This document shows positions 34,567 through 43,408 of a DNA stretch of 64,000 bases, one piece after another (the stretch's first letter is position 1; each line of letters opens with the position of its first letter). Below the pieces are notes generated by a model. That model worked only from the letters and a program-made list of their open reading frames with translations. It was not told the DNA's origin and made no database searches. This DNA is from Halothermothrix orenii H 168. GTDB taxonomy: Bacteria; Bacillota; Halanaerobiia; Halanaerobiales; Halothermotrichaceae. Both the position numbers and the translations under genes were made by a program. The stretch is from contig NC_011899.1 in the NCBI RefSeq assembly GCF_000020485.1, positions 745,937 to 809,936 on the forward strand. Reading direction: 5' to 3'.

Positions 34567-35700
34567 ATGTTAAAAAAAACAGGAGTTTTGTTATTACTAC
34601 TGGTTTTATTGTCTGTTAATATTTATAACACCAATTATGTAAAGGCCAGTTCATTACCCAGGGTTGATGCTGCCGCTGCTGCCGTAGTTGATGTGGACAC
34701 AGGTCAGGTTTTATACAATCACCGAATGAATCATAAATTGCCACCTGCCAGTACAACTAAAATCCTGACAACAATAATTGCTATTGAAGAGGGAGAACTA
34801 AATGAAATGGTAACCGTAAGTCGACGGGCAGCCTATCAGGAAGGTTCTTCGATATGGTTACAGGAAGGTGAGAAATTACCCTTAGAAGATCTATTGTACG
34901 GGGTTATGCTGGCTTCAGGTAATGATGCTGCAGTTGCCGTTGCTGAACATATATCAGGTTCTGTAAAAAAATTTTCTGAACTGATGAATAAACGGGCTAA
35001 AGAAATAGGGGCCACCAATAGCAATTTTTTAAATCCCAGTGGTCTACCTCAGTCCGGGCATTATTCAACTGCCCATGACCTGGCCATGATTATGAGGTAT
35101 GCGTTAAAGAATGATATTTTTGCCCGGATTACGTCAACAAAATATAAAACTATCTCCTGGCCAGGTAAAGAATGGGACCGGGGCCTTAGAAATCATAATA
35201 AACTTCTCTGGAAATACCCTGATATTACTGGAGGTAAAACCGGTTATACCAGGGCTGCCGGTCGTTGTCTGGTAGCTTCTGCAAAGCGGGATAACCGACA
35301 TGTTGTAGCTGTTGTCTTAAACTGTCCCAATGACTGGGTGGAAATTAGAAAACTGCTTGACTATGGCCTTAATAATTTTAAAAAAATAAGATATATAAAA
35401 AAAGGGCAGGTTTTACGGACCCTGGAGTGGACCAGGTCACGGGAGAAAACTTTCAAGCTGGTTACCGGGGAAGATCTGGATATTGTTGTGCCTGAAGGGG
35501 GAAGTATAAAAATTAAAAAAGAAATAGTTCTTAACCCTGATATTACTCTGCCCATTAATAAGGGTGATGTAGTTGGTGAACTCATTCTATACAGTGGGCA
35601 ACGGATTATTGGAAAAGCAGATGTGATTTCTGGTAATGACCTGAATTTTAACTCTATTTTTTTGAGATTCTGGCATAAAATTAGTTCCCGGGATAATTGA
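34567..35700 (+). CDS. D-alanyl-D-alanine carboxypeptidase (DacB/DacF-like, second copy)
   Basis: Exported penicillin-binding protein of family S11, a paralogue of dacF. It has 377 residues with a signal peptide of ~25 residues. Motifs are Ser-x-x-Lys in PPASTTKIL, SGN in LASGNDAAVAVAE, and KTG in TGGKTGYTRAAGRC. The C-terminal beta domain (~275-365) is followed by a short amphipathic tail. ATG 34567 is my choice because the signal peptide then starts MLKKTGVLLLLL; ATG 34555 is in frame and cannot be excluded. The spore-type leader repeat suggests developmental control. Confidence 0.88.
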   Translation: MLKKTGVLLLLLVLLSVNIYNTNYVKASSLPRVDAAAAAVVDVDTGQVLYNHRMNHKLPPASTTKILTTIIAIEEGELNEMVTVSRRAAYQEGSSIWLQEGEKLPLEDLLYGVMLASGNDAAVAVAEHISGSVKKFSELMNKRAKEIGATNSNFLNPSGLPQSGHYSTAHDLAMIMRYALKNDIFARITSTKYKTISWPGKEWDRGLRNHNKLLWKYPDITGGKTGYTRAAGRCLVASAKRDNRHVVAVVLNCPNDWVEIRKLLDYGLNNFKKIRYIKKGQVLRTLEWTRSREKTFKLVTGEDLDIVVPEGGSIKIKKEIVLNPDITLPINKGDVVGELILYSGQRIIGKADVISGNDLNFNSIFLRFWHKISSRDN

Positions 35701-35811
35701 AACGGGTACACTACAGGTTAGTCTTATATAGTCCAAACAGGTCAGGCCTGGCCATCTTGAAGTTAACATTAAATAGAGATATAATAAATAATAGAGGTGC
35801 AAATACATATT

Positions 35812-36525
35812 ATGGAAAGACTACAAAAATACATGGCCCATGCTGGGGTAGCTTCCCGTCGTAAGTCCGAAAAAATAATTACTCAGGGGAGAGTAAAAGT
35901 TAATGGAAAAATTGTAACTGAACTTGGTACCAAGATAGATCCCGATAAGGATATTGTTGAGGTAGATGGTAGGGTTATAAGCAAGGAAAAGTATGTATAT
36001 ATACTTTTAAATAAACCGGTCGGTTATATTACTTCAGTATCTGATCCCCATGGGAGAAAAACTGTTACCGGGCTGATTAAAGGTGTTTCCCAGCGTATTT
36101 ACCCGGTGGGCAGGCTTGATTATGATACCAGTGGGTTATTGATACTGACAAATGATGGTGAGTTAACATATGTTTTAACTCATCCTTCCCATATGGTTGA
36201 AAAAACATATCGGGTTGAGGTCAAAGGTTTTCCTTCTGATGAAGTTTTGAAGAAACTGGAGACAGGGGTCAAATTAAAAGATGGTCTTACTGCTCCGGCC
36301 CGGGTGTCGGCAGTAAAAAGGAAAGAGAAGAACACAATTTTTAACCTGACCATCCATGAGGGTAGAAACAGGCAGGTAAGAAGAATGTGTGATAAAATTG
36401 GATTTCCTGTAGTTAACTTAAAAAGAATTGCCTTTGGTCCCCTCAATCTCAAAGGGCTTAAAACCGGACAGTACAGATTTCTCACTGAAAAAGAAGTTAA
36501 AGCCTTAAAGAACATAAAAGAATAA
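35812..36525 (+). CDS. rluB: pseudouridine synthase, RsuA/RluB family
   Basis: Modifies 23S (RluB-like) or 16S rRNA. It has 237 residues: an N-terminal S4 domain (MERLQKYMAHAGVASRRKSE) and a catalytic domain with the Asp in GRLDYDTSGLL, then HEGRNRQVRRM. I start at ATG 35812, which gives the family's standard N-terminus; GAGGTG lies 12 bases upstream, and an in-frame GTG is at 35797. It is directly followed by the sigma-H-type promoter of spoVS. Confidence 0.9.
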   Translation: MERLQKYMAHAGVASRRKSEKIITQGRVKVNGKIVTELGTKIDPDKDIVEVDGRVISKEKYVYILLNKPVGYITSVSDPHGRKTVTGLIKGVSQRIYPVGRLDYDTSGLLILTNDGELTYVLTHPSHMVEKTYRVEVKGFPSDEVLKKLETGVKLKDGLTAPARVSAVKRKEKNTIFNLTIHEGRNRQVRRMCDKIGFPVVNLKRIAFGPLNLKGLKTGQYRFLTEKEVKALKNIKE

Positions 36526-36534
36526 AATTAAAAT

Positions 36535-36563
36535 GAAGGAATTTTTTAATAAATGACGAATAA
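36535..36563 (+). promoter_or_regulatory. sigma-H-type promoter of spoVS
   Basis: GAAGGAATT (36535-36543), 11-base spacer, GACGAATAA (36555-36563). It matches RNAGGAWWW-N11/12-RNNGAATWW at every position. It is about 80 bases before spoVS, a sigma-H gene in Bacillus. Confidence 0.75.
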
Positions 36564-36644
36564 ATAAAATAGCCCTACATAATTTTAGTAAATAAAGTAA
36601 TATTTTAAAGTAATAATTAAAAATTATAAGGAGGAATCCATACA

Positions 36645-36905
36645 ATGGAAGTACTAAAAGTATCTTCAAATTCTAATCCCAAGTCTGTTGCTGGTGCACT
36701 GGCAGCGATTCTCAGGGAAAAGAGGAAGGCAGAAATTCAGGCCATTGGAGCCGGTGCCATTAATCAGGCAGTCAAGGCTATAGCTATTTGTCGTGGTTAT
36801 GTGGCTCCAAATGGAATGGACCTTATAATGATACCTGCCTTTACTGAGATTGAAATCGATGGTGAAGAAAGGACTGCAATCAAGTTTTTGGTTGAACCCA
36901 GGTAA
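36645..36905 (+). CDS. spoVS: stage V sporulation protein S
   Basis: Small Alba-like protein required for sporulation progress past stage V. Its 86 residues are very conserved: LKVSSNSNPKSVAGALA, IQAIGAGAINQAVKAIA and MDLIMIPAFTEIEI. ATG has AAGGAGGAA. It is a single gene between a sigma-H-type promoter and a terminator. Confidence 0.96.
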   Translation: MEVLKVSSNSNPKSVAGALAAILREKRKAEIQAIGAGAINQAVKAIAICRGYVAPNGMDLIMIPAFTEIEIDGEERTAIKFLVEPR

Positions 36906-37011
36906 AGCTATTATATTCCTGTTTTCCTTACTTACATAATTTTTTCCTATAGTTTTTATACAGATTTTAATGAAAATATTTTATATTTAAAAGTTAGATT
37001 TTTTGAGTTTT

Positions 37012-37037
37012 AAACCTATCCGTATGGGTAGGTTTTT
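37012..37037 (+). terminator. intrinsic terminator after spoVS
   Basis: 10-bp stem AAACCTATCC / GGGTAGGTTT (one G-U), GTAT loop, T run. The rest of the 328-base gap 36906-37233 is AT-rich; a 37-codon ORF at 37091-37204 lacks a ribosome-binding site and is not called. Confidence 0.85.
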
Positions 37038-37233
37038 CTCTTGTTTTTTTTAGCCATGGTTGGTAAAATAAAAGAGTTGTTGCCCGTGTAATGGTTTTAT
37101 TGATTGCATTTATTTTAAGTTATTCAGGGCTTTTCATATTTGATTTTTCTAATCATTACCGGACGATGACTTATTATGTTTACTTAATAAATATTTTTTA
37201 TTAGTTTAAAGTCTTTAATGAGGTGTGAATAGT

Positions 37234-40200
37234 ATGTTTTTAAAAAAACTGGAACTAAAAGGTTTTAAGTCATTTGCAAAACCAATAACCATTAATTTTG
37301 AATCTCCCATAACTGCCATTGTGGGGCCTAATGGTAGTGGGAAAAGTAATATTGTAGATGCCATAAGGTGGGTTCTGGGAGAGCAGAGTGCCAAAACCCT
37401 GAGAGGTAGCAGGATGGCTGATGTCATTTTTGCCGGTAGTAAAGATTATAAAGCTTTAAACAAGGCAAGTGTTACCCTTTATCTTGATAACCAGGATAAA
37501 ATACTGCCCCTGGATGTAAGTACGGTTAAAATCAGTAGAAAAGTAAATATGGATGGGCAGAGTGATTATTACCTCAATGGAAAGATATGTCGTCTCAAAG
37601 ATATTGAGAATTTATTGATGGATACCGGTCTGGGTAAGGATACATATTCTATAGTAGGTCAGGGGAAGATTGATTCTATAATTAACAGTAGACCGGAGAA
37701 GTTAAGGGAGCTATTTGAAGAAGCGGCCGGGATCAGTAAATATAAGTCCCGTAAAATGGATGCTGAAAAGCGTCTGGAGAAAACAAACCATGATCTTCAA
37801 AGGATAGAGGATTTAATCTGGGAACTTGAAAAACAGGTTGGGCCACTGGAAAAGGCAGCTCAAAAGGCCAAGAAGTACAGAAGGTTAAAAGAAGAGTTAA
37901 AAGTTCTTGAAGTTAATTTGCTTTTAGATAAATGGGATAAAAATCTGGACAGGCTATCTTCTTTTGAAGAAGATGAACAACTACTTATCCATAAATTAAA
38001 ATCCTTAACAAATAATTTGACTGAAAGTCAGGAAAAACTTGAGTCTTTGCAAAGGACTCTGAAAGTAAAAAAAGATGAATTATCCAGACTGAGGGATAGA
38101 TACTACAGGCAGAAGTCTAAACGGGAAGAGGCTGAAAATACCCTGTGTATTTTAGAAGAAAGGCGCCAGGGGCTGTCCAGGGAGAAAGAGAATTTGAATC
38201 AGGAAATAAAAGATTTAAATCTCAGGAGAGAGGAATTAACCGGGAGACTGGATGAAATTGGTTCCAGGTTAATAGAACTCAAGGAAAAAATAGATAATTA
38301 TAATCAAAATTATGAATCTAAAAAAGTTTTGCTGGATGAAATCAAAGAGAACCTTGACCGGGAAAAACAGGATTTGTTTTTTCTCAGGAATAATATCCTG
38401 GATGGAAATGTAGAATTAAAGGATATTTCATCCCAGTTTGAACAACTTAAAGAACGGGGCAGGCACCTGGAAGAAGAAATCAAAAGGATAAAAACAACAC
38501 GGGATAAAATCAGCAGTGAGTATGATGCCCTTAATGAGAGAGAGGATAAACTGAGAACCTATCTAAAATCAGTTGATAACAAGATAGAAGAAAAGAGGTC
38601 TGTTTTAACAGACCTTAAAGAGGAAGAATTGAATTTACAGGCCAGACTGGAAGAGGCTAAAAAGAGGTTTAACAGGACCAGAAATAAATTAAACGAGAAA
38701 AACTCCCACTTAAGTATTTTACACGAGATGGAGGATTCCCTGGAAGGGTATTATCGTGGTGTTAAGAATATACTTAAAGCCAGGTCAAAGCTTACGGGTA
38801 TTATTGGAGTTGTCGCTGACCAGATAGAAGTTGACAAGAAATATGAACTTGCGATTGAAACAGCCCTCGGTGGAAGGCTCCAGAATATAATAGTAAAAGA
38901 TGATAAGTCAGCCCGGGAATGTGTTGATTATTTAAAAGAAACAAAAGGTGGACAGGCAACATTCCTTCCTGTAAATATGGTCAACGGGCGAAAGGTTAAT
39001 TTTAAAAACAATCAGGTAAAGAAGGTCGATGGTTTTCTGGGTATTGCTTCATCTTTTGTAGACTGTGAGGATTACCTTAAGCCGGTAATTGAGTACCTTC
39101 TTGGCCGGACGATAATATCCACCGATCTGAAGTCTGCAATTGAAATAGCCAGGCTTAGAAAAAGGGGATTTAAGATCGTAACCCTTGAGGGTGATGTTAT
39201 TAATTCCGGGGGGGCAATTACAGGTGGTAGTAAGAATAGTAATAAAAAGATGCTTTTAAGCAGGAGTAGAAAAATAGAGGATTTGAAAAAAGAAGTATTA
39301 AAATTACAAAATTCTCTCGGTGAGGATTCTAAAAACTTAAACCAGCTTGAAAACAAACTTAAAGAGGTTTTGAATAAAAAAGAAGTAATTAAAAATGATA
39401 TCCGTGACCTTGAAATAGAAAAAAATAATTATCATAAAGATCTAATAAGACTGGAACAGGAAAAGACAAAACTTAGTGAAAGACTGGAAGAAATAGATGA
39501 AGAGTTTGTTGATTGTCATGATCGACTTGGCAAAAATGATGCCGCAAAGCAGAAACTTGAAGATAAATTGAAGGCTTTAAACGATGATTTTAGCCTTGAA
39601 AAAAATGAAATTGAAAATAAAGAAAAACGGGTTGAGGAACTCGAAGCAAGGCATGAAAATATAAATGATGAGATAACCAGGTTAAAAATTAACCTTGCCC
39701 AGCTTAATGAAAAAAGAGAGAGCCTGCGTAAGGAAGAGGAGAAAAGTAATAAAGAACTTATTGAGCTGGCAGAAAAGAATGAGGAGTTCAAAGAGCGATA
39801 TAATAAAATTCTCTCTGAAATAAAGGGTATAAATAATAAAGAAGGTCAGTTAAATGAATTAAAAGTAAAATTAAGTGGGGAAATTGAAAAACTAAAAAAT
39901 GATCTTAACCTTACTGAAAAAGAAGTTGAAGAAAAACAGCAAAGAATAGATATGTTACAGAGAGAAGTAAGTGATTTACAAACCAGGTTAGATAAAAAGA
40001 AGGATGAAAAACATCAAATTGAATTAAAGATAACAAGGTTGGAAAACAGGAATGAAAGAATTGTAGAAATCCTTGAAAATGATTATGATGTTAAACCGGA
40101 AGATGGTTTTGATGACAGAATCAAAATCACTAACTACTCACGGGCCGGACAAAAGGTAAAAGAACTCAAAAATGCGATAAAAAAACTGGGAACTGTTAAT

Positions 40201-40791
40201 CAGGGAGCCATTGAGGAGTATAATGACCTGGTTGACAGGCTGGATTATTTACAGAATCAGCATGATGATCTTCTTAAAGCTAAAGAATCAATTACAAAAG
40301 TCATACAGGAAATTGAAGAGACCATGTCCAGTCTCTTCCACGAGGCTTTTCTCAAGGTAAATGGGGAGTTTAACAATACTTTTAAAGAGTTATTTAATGG
40401 TGGGCAGGCCAGTTTGAAATTGACTGAACCTGAAAACCTTCTGGAAACAGGTGTTGAAATTGTGGCCCAACCCCCGGGTAAGCAGCTGAAGAAACTCTCT
40501 TTGATGTCAGGTGGGGAGAGGGCATTAACGGCTATTGCCCTGGTATTTGCTTTCTTAAAAGTAAACCCCAGTCCTTTTTATATACTTGATGAAATTGATG
40601 CTCCCCTGGATGATGCCAATGTAACCAGATTTGCCCGGTATATTAAAGAATATTCCCGGTTTGCTCAGTTTTTGATTGTAACCCATCGTAAGAATATGAT
40701 GGCTGAAGCTGAGACCATATACGGGGTAACAATGGAGGAATCAGGGGTATCAAAATTAATTTCACTTAAACTCAGTGAACAAATTATTTAA
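37234..40791 (+). CDS. smc: chromosome segregation protein SMC
   Basis: Condensin ATPase that works with ScpA/ScpB. It has 1185 residues. The N-terminal Walker A is GPNGSGKSNIVDAIRW. Two long coiled coils (~165-500 and ~670-1010) flank a hinge (~510-640, SKLTGIIGVVADQIEV). The C-terminal head has the signature LMSGGERALTAIAL and Walker B FYILDEIDAPLDDAN. I use ATG 37234 because GAGGTG lies 8 bases upstream; a GTG at 37225 overlaps it. It leads the smc-JAMM-ftsY-ylxM-ffh run. Confidence 0.96.
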   Translation: MFLKKLELKGFKSFAKPITINFESPITAIVGPNGSGKSNIVDAIRWVLGEQSAKTLRGSRMADVIFAGSKDYKALNKASVTLYLDNQDKILPLDVSTVKISRKVNMDGQSDYYLNGKICRLKDIENLLMDTGLGKDTYSIVGQGKIDSIINSRPEKLRELFEEAAGISKYKSRKMDAEKRLEKTNHDLQRIEDLIWELEKQVGPLEKAAQKAKKYRRLKEELKVLEVNLLLDKWDKNLDRLSSFEEDEQLLIHKLKSLTNNLTESQEKLESLQRTLKVKKDELSRLRDRYYRQKSKREEAENTLCILEERRQGLSREKENLNQEIKDLNLRREELTGRLDEIGSRLIELKEKIDNYNQNYESKKVLLDEIKENLDREKQDLFFLRNNILDGNVELKDISSQFEQLKERGRHLEEEIKRIKTTRDKISSEYDALNEREDKLRTYLKSVDNKIEEKRSVLTDLKEEELNLQARLEEAKKRFNRTRNKLNEKNSHLSILHEMEDSLEGYYRGVKNILKARSKLTGIIGVVADQIEVDKKYELAIETALGGRLQNIIVKDDKSARECVDYLKETKGGQATFLPVNMVNGRKVNFKNNQVKKVDGFLGIASSFVDCEDYLKPVIEYLLGRTIISTDLKSAIEIARLRKRGFKIVTLEGDVINSGGAITGGSKNSNKKMLLSRSRKIEDLKKEVLKLQNSLGEDSKNLNQLENKLKEVLNKKEVIKNDIRDLEIEKNNYHKDLIRLEQEKTKLSERLEEIDEEFVDCHDRLGKNDAAKQKLEDKLKALNDDFSLEKNEIENKEKRVEELEARHENINDEITRLKINLAQLNEKRESLRKEEEKSNKELIELAEKNEEFKERYNKILSEIKGINNKEGQLNELKVKLSGEIEKLKNDLNLTEKEVEEKQQRIDMLQREVSDLQTRLDKKKDEKHQIELKITRLENRNERIVEILENDYDVKPEDGFDDRIKITNYSRAGQKVKELKNAIKKLGTVNQGAIEEYNDLVDRLDYLQNQHDDLLKAKESITKVIQEIEETMSSLFHEAFLKVNGEFNNTFKELFNGGQASLKLTEPENLLETGVEIVAQPPGKQLKKLSLMSGGERALTAIALVFAFLKVNPSPFYILDEIDAPLDDANVTRFARYIKEYSRFAQFLIVTHRKNMMAEAETIYGVTMEESGVSKLISLKLSEQII

Positions 40792-40803
40792 GGGGTTGAC
40801 TTT

Positions 40804-41940
40804 ATGAAAGTAAAGGGTATTTCCCGGGATATAGTAAATAATTTACTTGAGAGAGGTAATCAACTGGGACAGGGCCGTTCTGTAGGCACAATTGGTTTTG
40901 TTGATAACAATGGGTTTATAACCGGTTGTGGGAAAATTGTAGATGGTGGGGTATCTGGACTTCCATTCCGGAAGCTTTTACGTACTGTGGTTGGTCATAG
41001 TAATGGGCCTTTGCTTGAATTAATTAACCAGTTACCTGATAACTCTGTTTTGATTTCAACATCACCTGGAAAAAGTGGTATTATAATAAGTACAGGTGGA
41101 ATAAATATATTTAACCTTCCCGTCATCAAAATTGGTATTAAGAATAAAAAAGCCGTCGGGGTAGGGATATTATATCCTGAAAGCAGTTTTTTTAACCTGG
41201 CAACTATATCTGAACGAATTCAATTAGATTCACTGACAGCCAGAAATATGGAAGAAGAAAGAAAGGTAATGAGAAAGTCGACCAGGTTGAGGTTAAAATA
41301 TGTTGATATTTCTGATGAACTTCCTGTTGTTAATAAAGCGGGGAAAACTGGTCTTGTTCCTCAAAATGGTGATAGATCATGGAGTTTACCTTCATATCAG
41401 GTTAAGAGTATAGATAGAGAATTTGTCAATCGGCTGGTTGAAGAATCAGTCAAGGTGGAACAGGGAAGGGAAATTGCTTCTGTTGGTGTTGTTGATAAAC
41501 AGGGACATGTTACCCAGGCAGGTGATATAATTGTCGGTGGTATGGGATATGTTCCTTCCCGACTGCTGGCATCAAGTTATAAGGATATTAGTGATATTTC
41601 TTTAAGAGAAGCATACACTAAAATTATCCCCCGGAATGCAGTTATTGTTCATACTCACCCTGGAGGAACAGGTATCATGCATATGAGTGATATTATGGCC
41701 GGACCGGGAACATGGGGTAGGCCAATTATTGCAATAGGACATAATGAAAAAGGTGAAATCAAAGGGTTATCTGTTGTTACCTTTAGCCATAAATTGAGTA
41801 AGCTGGCTGATGAATTTGAAGACCTGGATCAGAATTTCTACCAGGCTGATACTCCTGAAGCAGAAATCAGGCTCCGGAAACGGAGGTATGAAATTGCCAA
41901 GGAATTTACTGACCTTTGTACCAGTATTATAATTAAGTAA
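40804..41940 (+). CDS. duplicated JAMM-like protein, C-terminal half with HTHP motif
   Basis: A 378-residue protein built of two related halves. GQGRSVGTIGFVDNNGFIT (N-half) matches EQGREIASVGVVDKQGHVT (C-half), and each continues into an IVDGG/IVGG turn. The C-half carries VIVHTHPGGTGIMHMSD, which fits the JAMM zinc-protease pattern H-x-H-P...S-x-x-D only loosely, with SD adjacent. The N-half has VLISTSPGKSGIIIST at the same place, so its metal ligands are gone. I suggest a tandem metallo-hydrolase fold with one dead copy. Soluble, no signal peptide. It lies 12 bp after smc and 16 bp before ftsY. Function unknown. Confidence 0.65.
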   Translation: MKVKGISRDIVNNLLERGNQLGQGRSVGTIGFVDNNGFITGCGKIVDGGVSGLPFRKLLRTVVGHSNGPLLELINQLPDNSVLISTSPGKSGIIISTGGINIFNLPVIKIGIKNKKAVGVGILYPESSFFNLATISERIQLDSLTARNMEEERKVMRKSTRLRLKYVDISDELPVVNKAGKTGLVPQNGDRSWSLPSYQVKSIDREFVNRLVEESVKVEQGREIASVGVVDKQGHVTQAGDIIVGGMGYVPSRLLASSYKDISDISLREAYTKIIPRNAVIVHTHPGGTGIMHMSDIMAGPGTWGRPIIAIGHNEKGEIKGLSVVTFSHKLSKLADEFEDLDQNFYQADTPEAEIRLRKRRYEIAKEFTDLCTSIIIK

Positions 41941-41956
41941 GGGGGTAGTTGAGTGG

Positions 41957-42925
41957 ATGTTAAATATGTTCAAAAAAAACAAAGAAGCAAAAACAGAAAA
42001 TAATGATGAAAAAGAAGGATTATTTTCACGTCTTAAGGGAGGTCTCGATAAAACCAGGTCAGGGTTTATTCAGAAAGTTACTGGACTTTTTACTTCAAGA
42101 GGAAAAATTGATGATGAGTTATTTGAAGACCTGGAAGAGATATTGATTCAATCCGATGTCGGGGTTAAAACTACCATGAAACTGGTCGAAGAACTTGAAG
42201 AAATAACTGAGGAGAAGAAGATAACTGAACCTGAGCAATTGATTGACATTTTCAACGAAGAGCTCAGGCAAATACTGGAATCTGATGATAACGGGCTTGA
42301 GCTTGAGGATGGTTTAAATATTTTAATGGTTGTTGGTGTTAATGGAGCTGGAAAGACTACTACCATTGCTAAAATAGCACAGAGATTTAAAAATGAAGGA
42401 AAGAAAGTTATGCTGGCAGCCGGGGATACTTTCAGGGCCGCAGCTATAGATCAGTTAAAGACCTGGGGTGATAGAATAGGTGTTAAAACCATTGCCCAGG
42501 CTGAAGGAGCTGATGCTGCTGCCGTTGCCTTTGATGCTATTCAATCTGCCAGGGCCAGAGGAGTAGATCTTTTAATAGTTGATACAGCCGGAAGGCTTCA
42601 TACCCAGAAGAATTTAATGGAAGAATTAAAAAAGGTCAGGAGAGTTATTGAACGTGAGGGGAAAGGTGCCAATATTGAAGTTCTCCTGGTTCTTGATGCT
42701 ACAACAGGTCAAAATGCTATTAACCAGGCTCGCCTTTTCAATGAAGCGGTTCAGGTTGATGGCATTGCCCTGACAAAACTGGATGGGACAGCAAAAGGTG
42801 GTATAGTGATCGCGGTTAAGAATGAACTGGGGATTCCCATTAAGTTAATTGGAGTTGGTGAAAGGGCCGAAGACCTGCAGGATTTTAAACCGGACAGGTT
42901 TGTTGAGGCCTTGTTTAACGACTAA
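41957..42925 (+). CDS. ftsY: signal recognition particle receptor FtsY
   Basis: SRP receptor GTPase that docks ribosome-SRP complexes at the membrane. It has 322 residues: a short acidic/basic N-terminal stretch (~1-30) and the NG domain with GVNGAGKTTTIAKIA, DTAGRLHTQKNL and ALTKLDGTAKGG. ATG follows GGGGG with TTGAGTG between. It is separated from ylxM-ffh by a terminator and a new promoter. Confidence 0.96.
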   Translation: MLNMFKKNKEAKTENNDEKEGLFSRLKGGLDKTRSGFIQKVTGLFTSRGKIDDELFEDLEEILIQSDVGVKTTMKLVEELEEITEEKKITEPEQLIDIFNEELRQILESDDNGLELEDGLNILMVVGVNGAGKTTTIAKIAQRFKNEGKKVMLAAGDTFRAAAIDQLKTWGDRIGVKTIAQAEGADAAAVAFDAIQSARARGVDLLIVDTAGRLHTQKNLMEELKKVRRVIEREGKGANIEVLLVLDATTGQNAINQARLFNEAVQVDGIALTKLDGTAKGGIVIAVKNELGIPIKLIGVGERAEDLQDFKPDRFVEALFND

Positions 42926-42939
42926 TATTAATTAACTTT

Positions 42940-42965
42940 AAGCCTCCTGTATGGAGGCTTTTTTT
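42940..42965 (+). terminator. intrinsic terminator after ftsY
   Basis: 8-bp stem AAGCCTCC / GGAGGCTT, TGTAT loop, seven T. Confidence 0.9.
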
Positions 42966-42977
42966 AACGGGAAAGCC

Positions 42978-43006
42978 TTGACATCGGGATTAAATTATAG
43001 TAAACT
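42978..43006 (+). promoter_or_regulatory. sigma-A promoter of ylxM-ffh operon
   Basis: TTGACA (42978-42983), 17-base spacer, TAAACT (43001-43006), directly after the ftsY terminator. Confidence 0.75.
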
Positions 43007-43049
43007 ATCATCTGTAAAGTTTTTATACTTAACACAGTTGGTGATTTGT

Positions 43050-43394
43050 TTGCTTGAAAAAGTTATTGAAATGGGAATGTTATTTGATTTTTATGGTAAG
43101 CTTTTAACAGATAGGCAGCAGGAGGTAATATACCTTTATTATTATCGAGACCTTTCCCTGGGAGAGATAGCTGAACAACTTGATATTAGCAGGCAGGGAG
43201 TCTATGACCATATCCACCGGGGAGAAGAGGTCCTGAAAAGCTATGAACAGAAACTGGGACTGGTCAGCAAATATAAAAGGTTAAAAAAAGAACTCGATGG
43301 TCTTTCCCGGTATATCAGTGATAACAAAAATATAAATAAAACTGTTAAAAAGGATTTACTGTGCAGAATAGATAAAATTTCAAAAGAGGTCTAA
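43050..43394 (+). CDS. ylxM: YlxM/p13-like SRP-associated helix-turn-helix protein
   Basis: Small protein encoded before ffh; it stimulates SRP GTPases in streptococci. It has 114 residues from TTG 43050. This gives (M)LEKVIEMGMLFDFYGKLLT, the family N-terminus. HTH residues are YRDLSLGEIAEQLDISRQGV, with a coiled-coil tail. The open frame extends upstream to 42951, but that would start inside the ftsY terminator and before the promoter, so I reject it. ATG 43071 is another possibility. ffh follows by 14 bp. Confidence 0.85.
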   Translation: MLEKVIEMGMLFDFYGKLLTDRQQEVIYLYYYRDLSLGEIAEQLDISRQGVYDHIHRGEEVLKSYEQKLGLVSKYKRLKKELDGLSRYISDNKNINKTVKKDLLCRIDKISKEV

Positions 43395-43408
43395 GGGAGG
43401 AAAATTTA

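Noticed and set aside
37091-37204. 37-codon hydrophobic ORF between spoVS and smc, overlapping an 11-codon ORF
   Set aside because: No ribosome-binding site, no recognisable family, and it lies just after a terminator. It may be chance in AT-rich DNA.
42951-43049. Longer N-terminus for YlxM starting at 42951
   Set aside because: It starts inside the ftsY terminator, precedes the promoter at 42978-43006 and is not part of the family.
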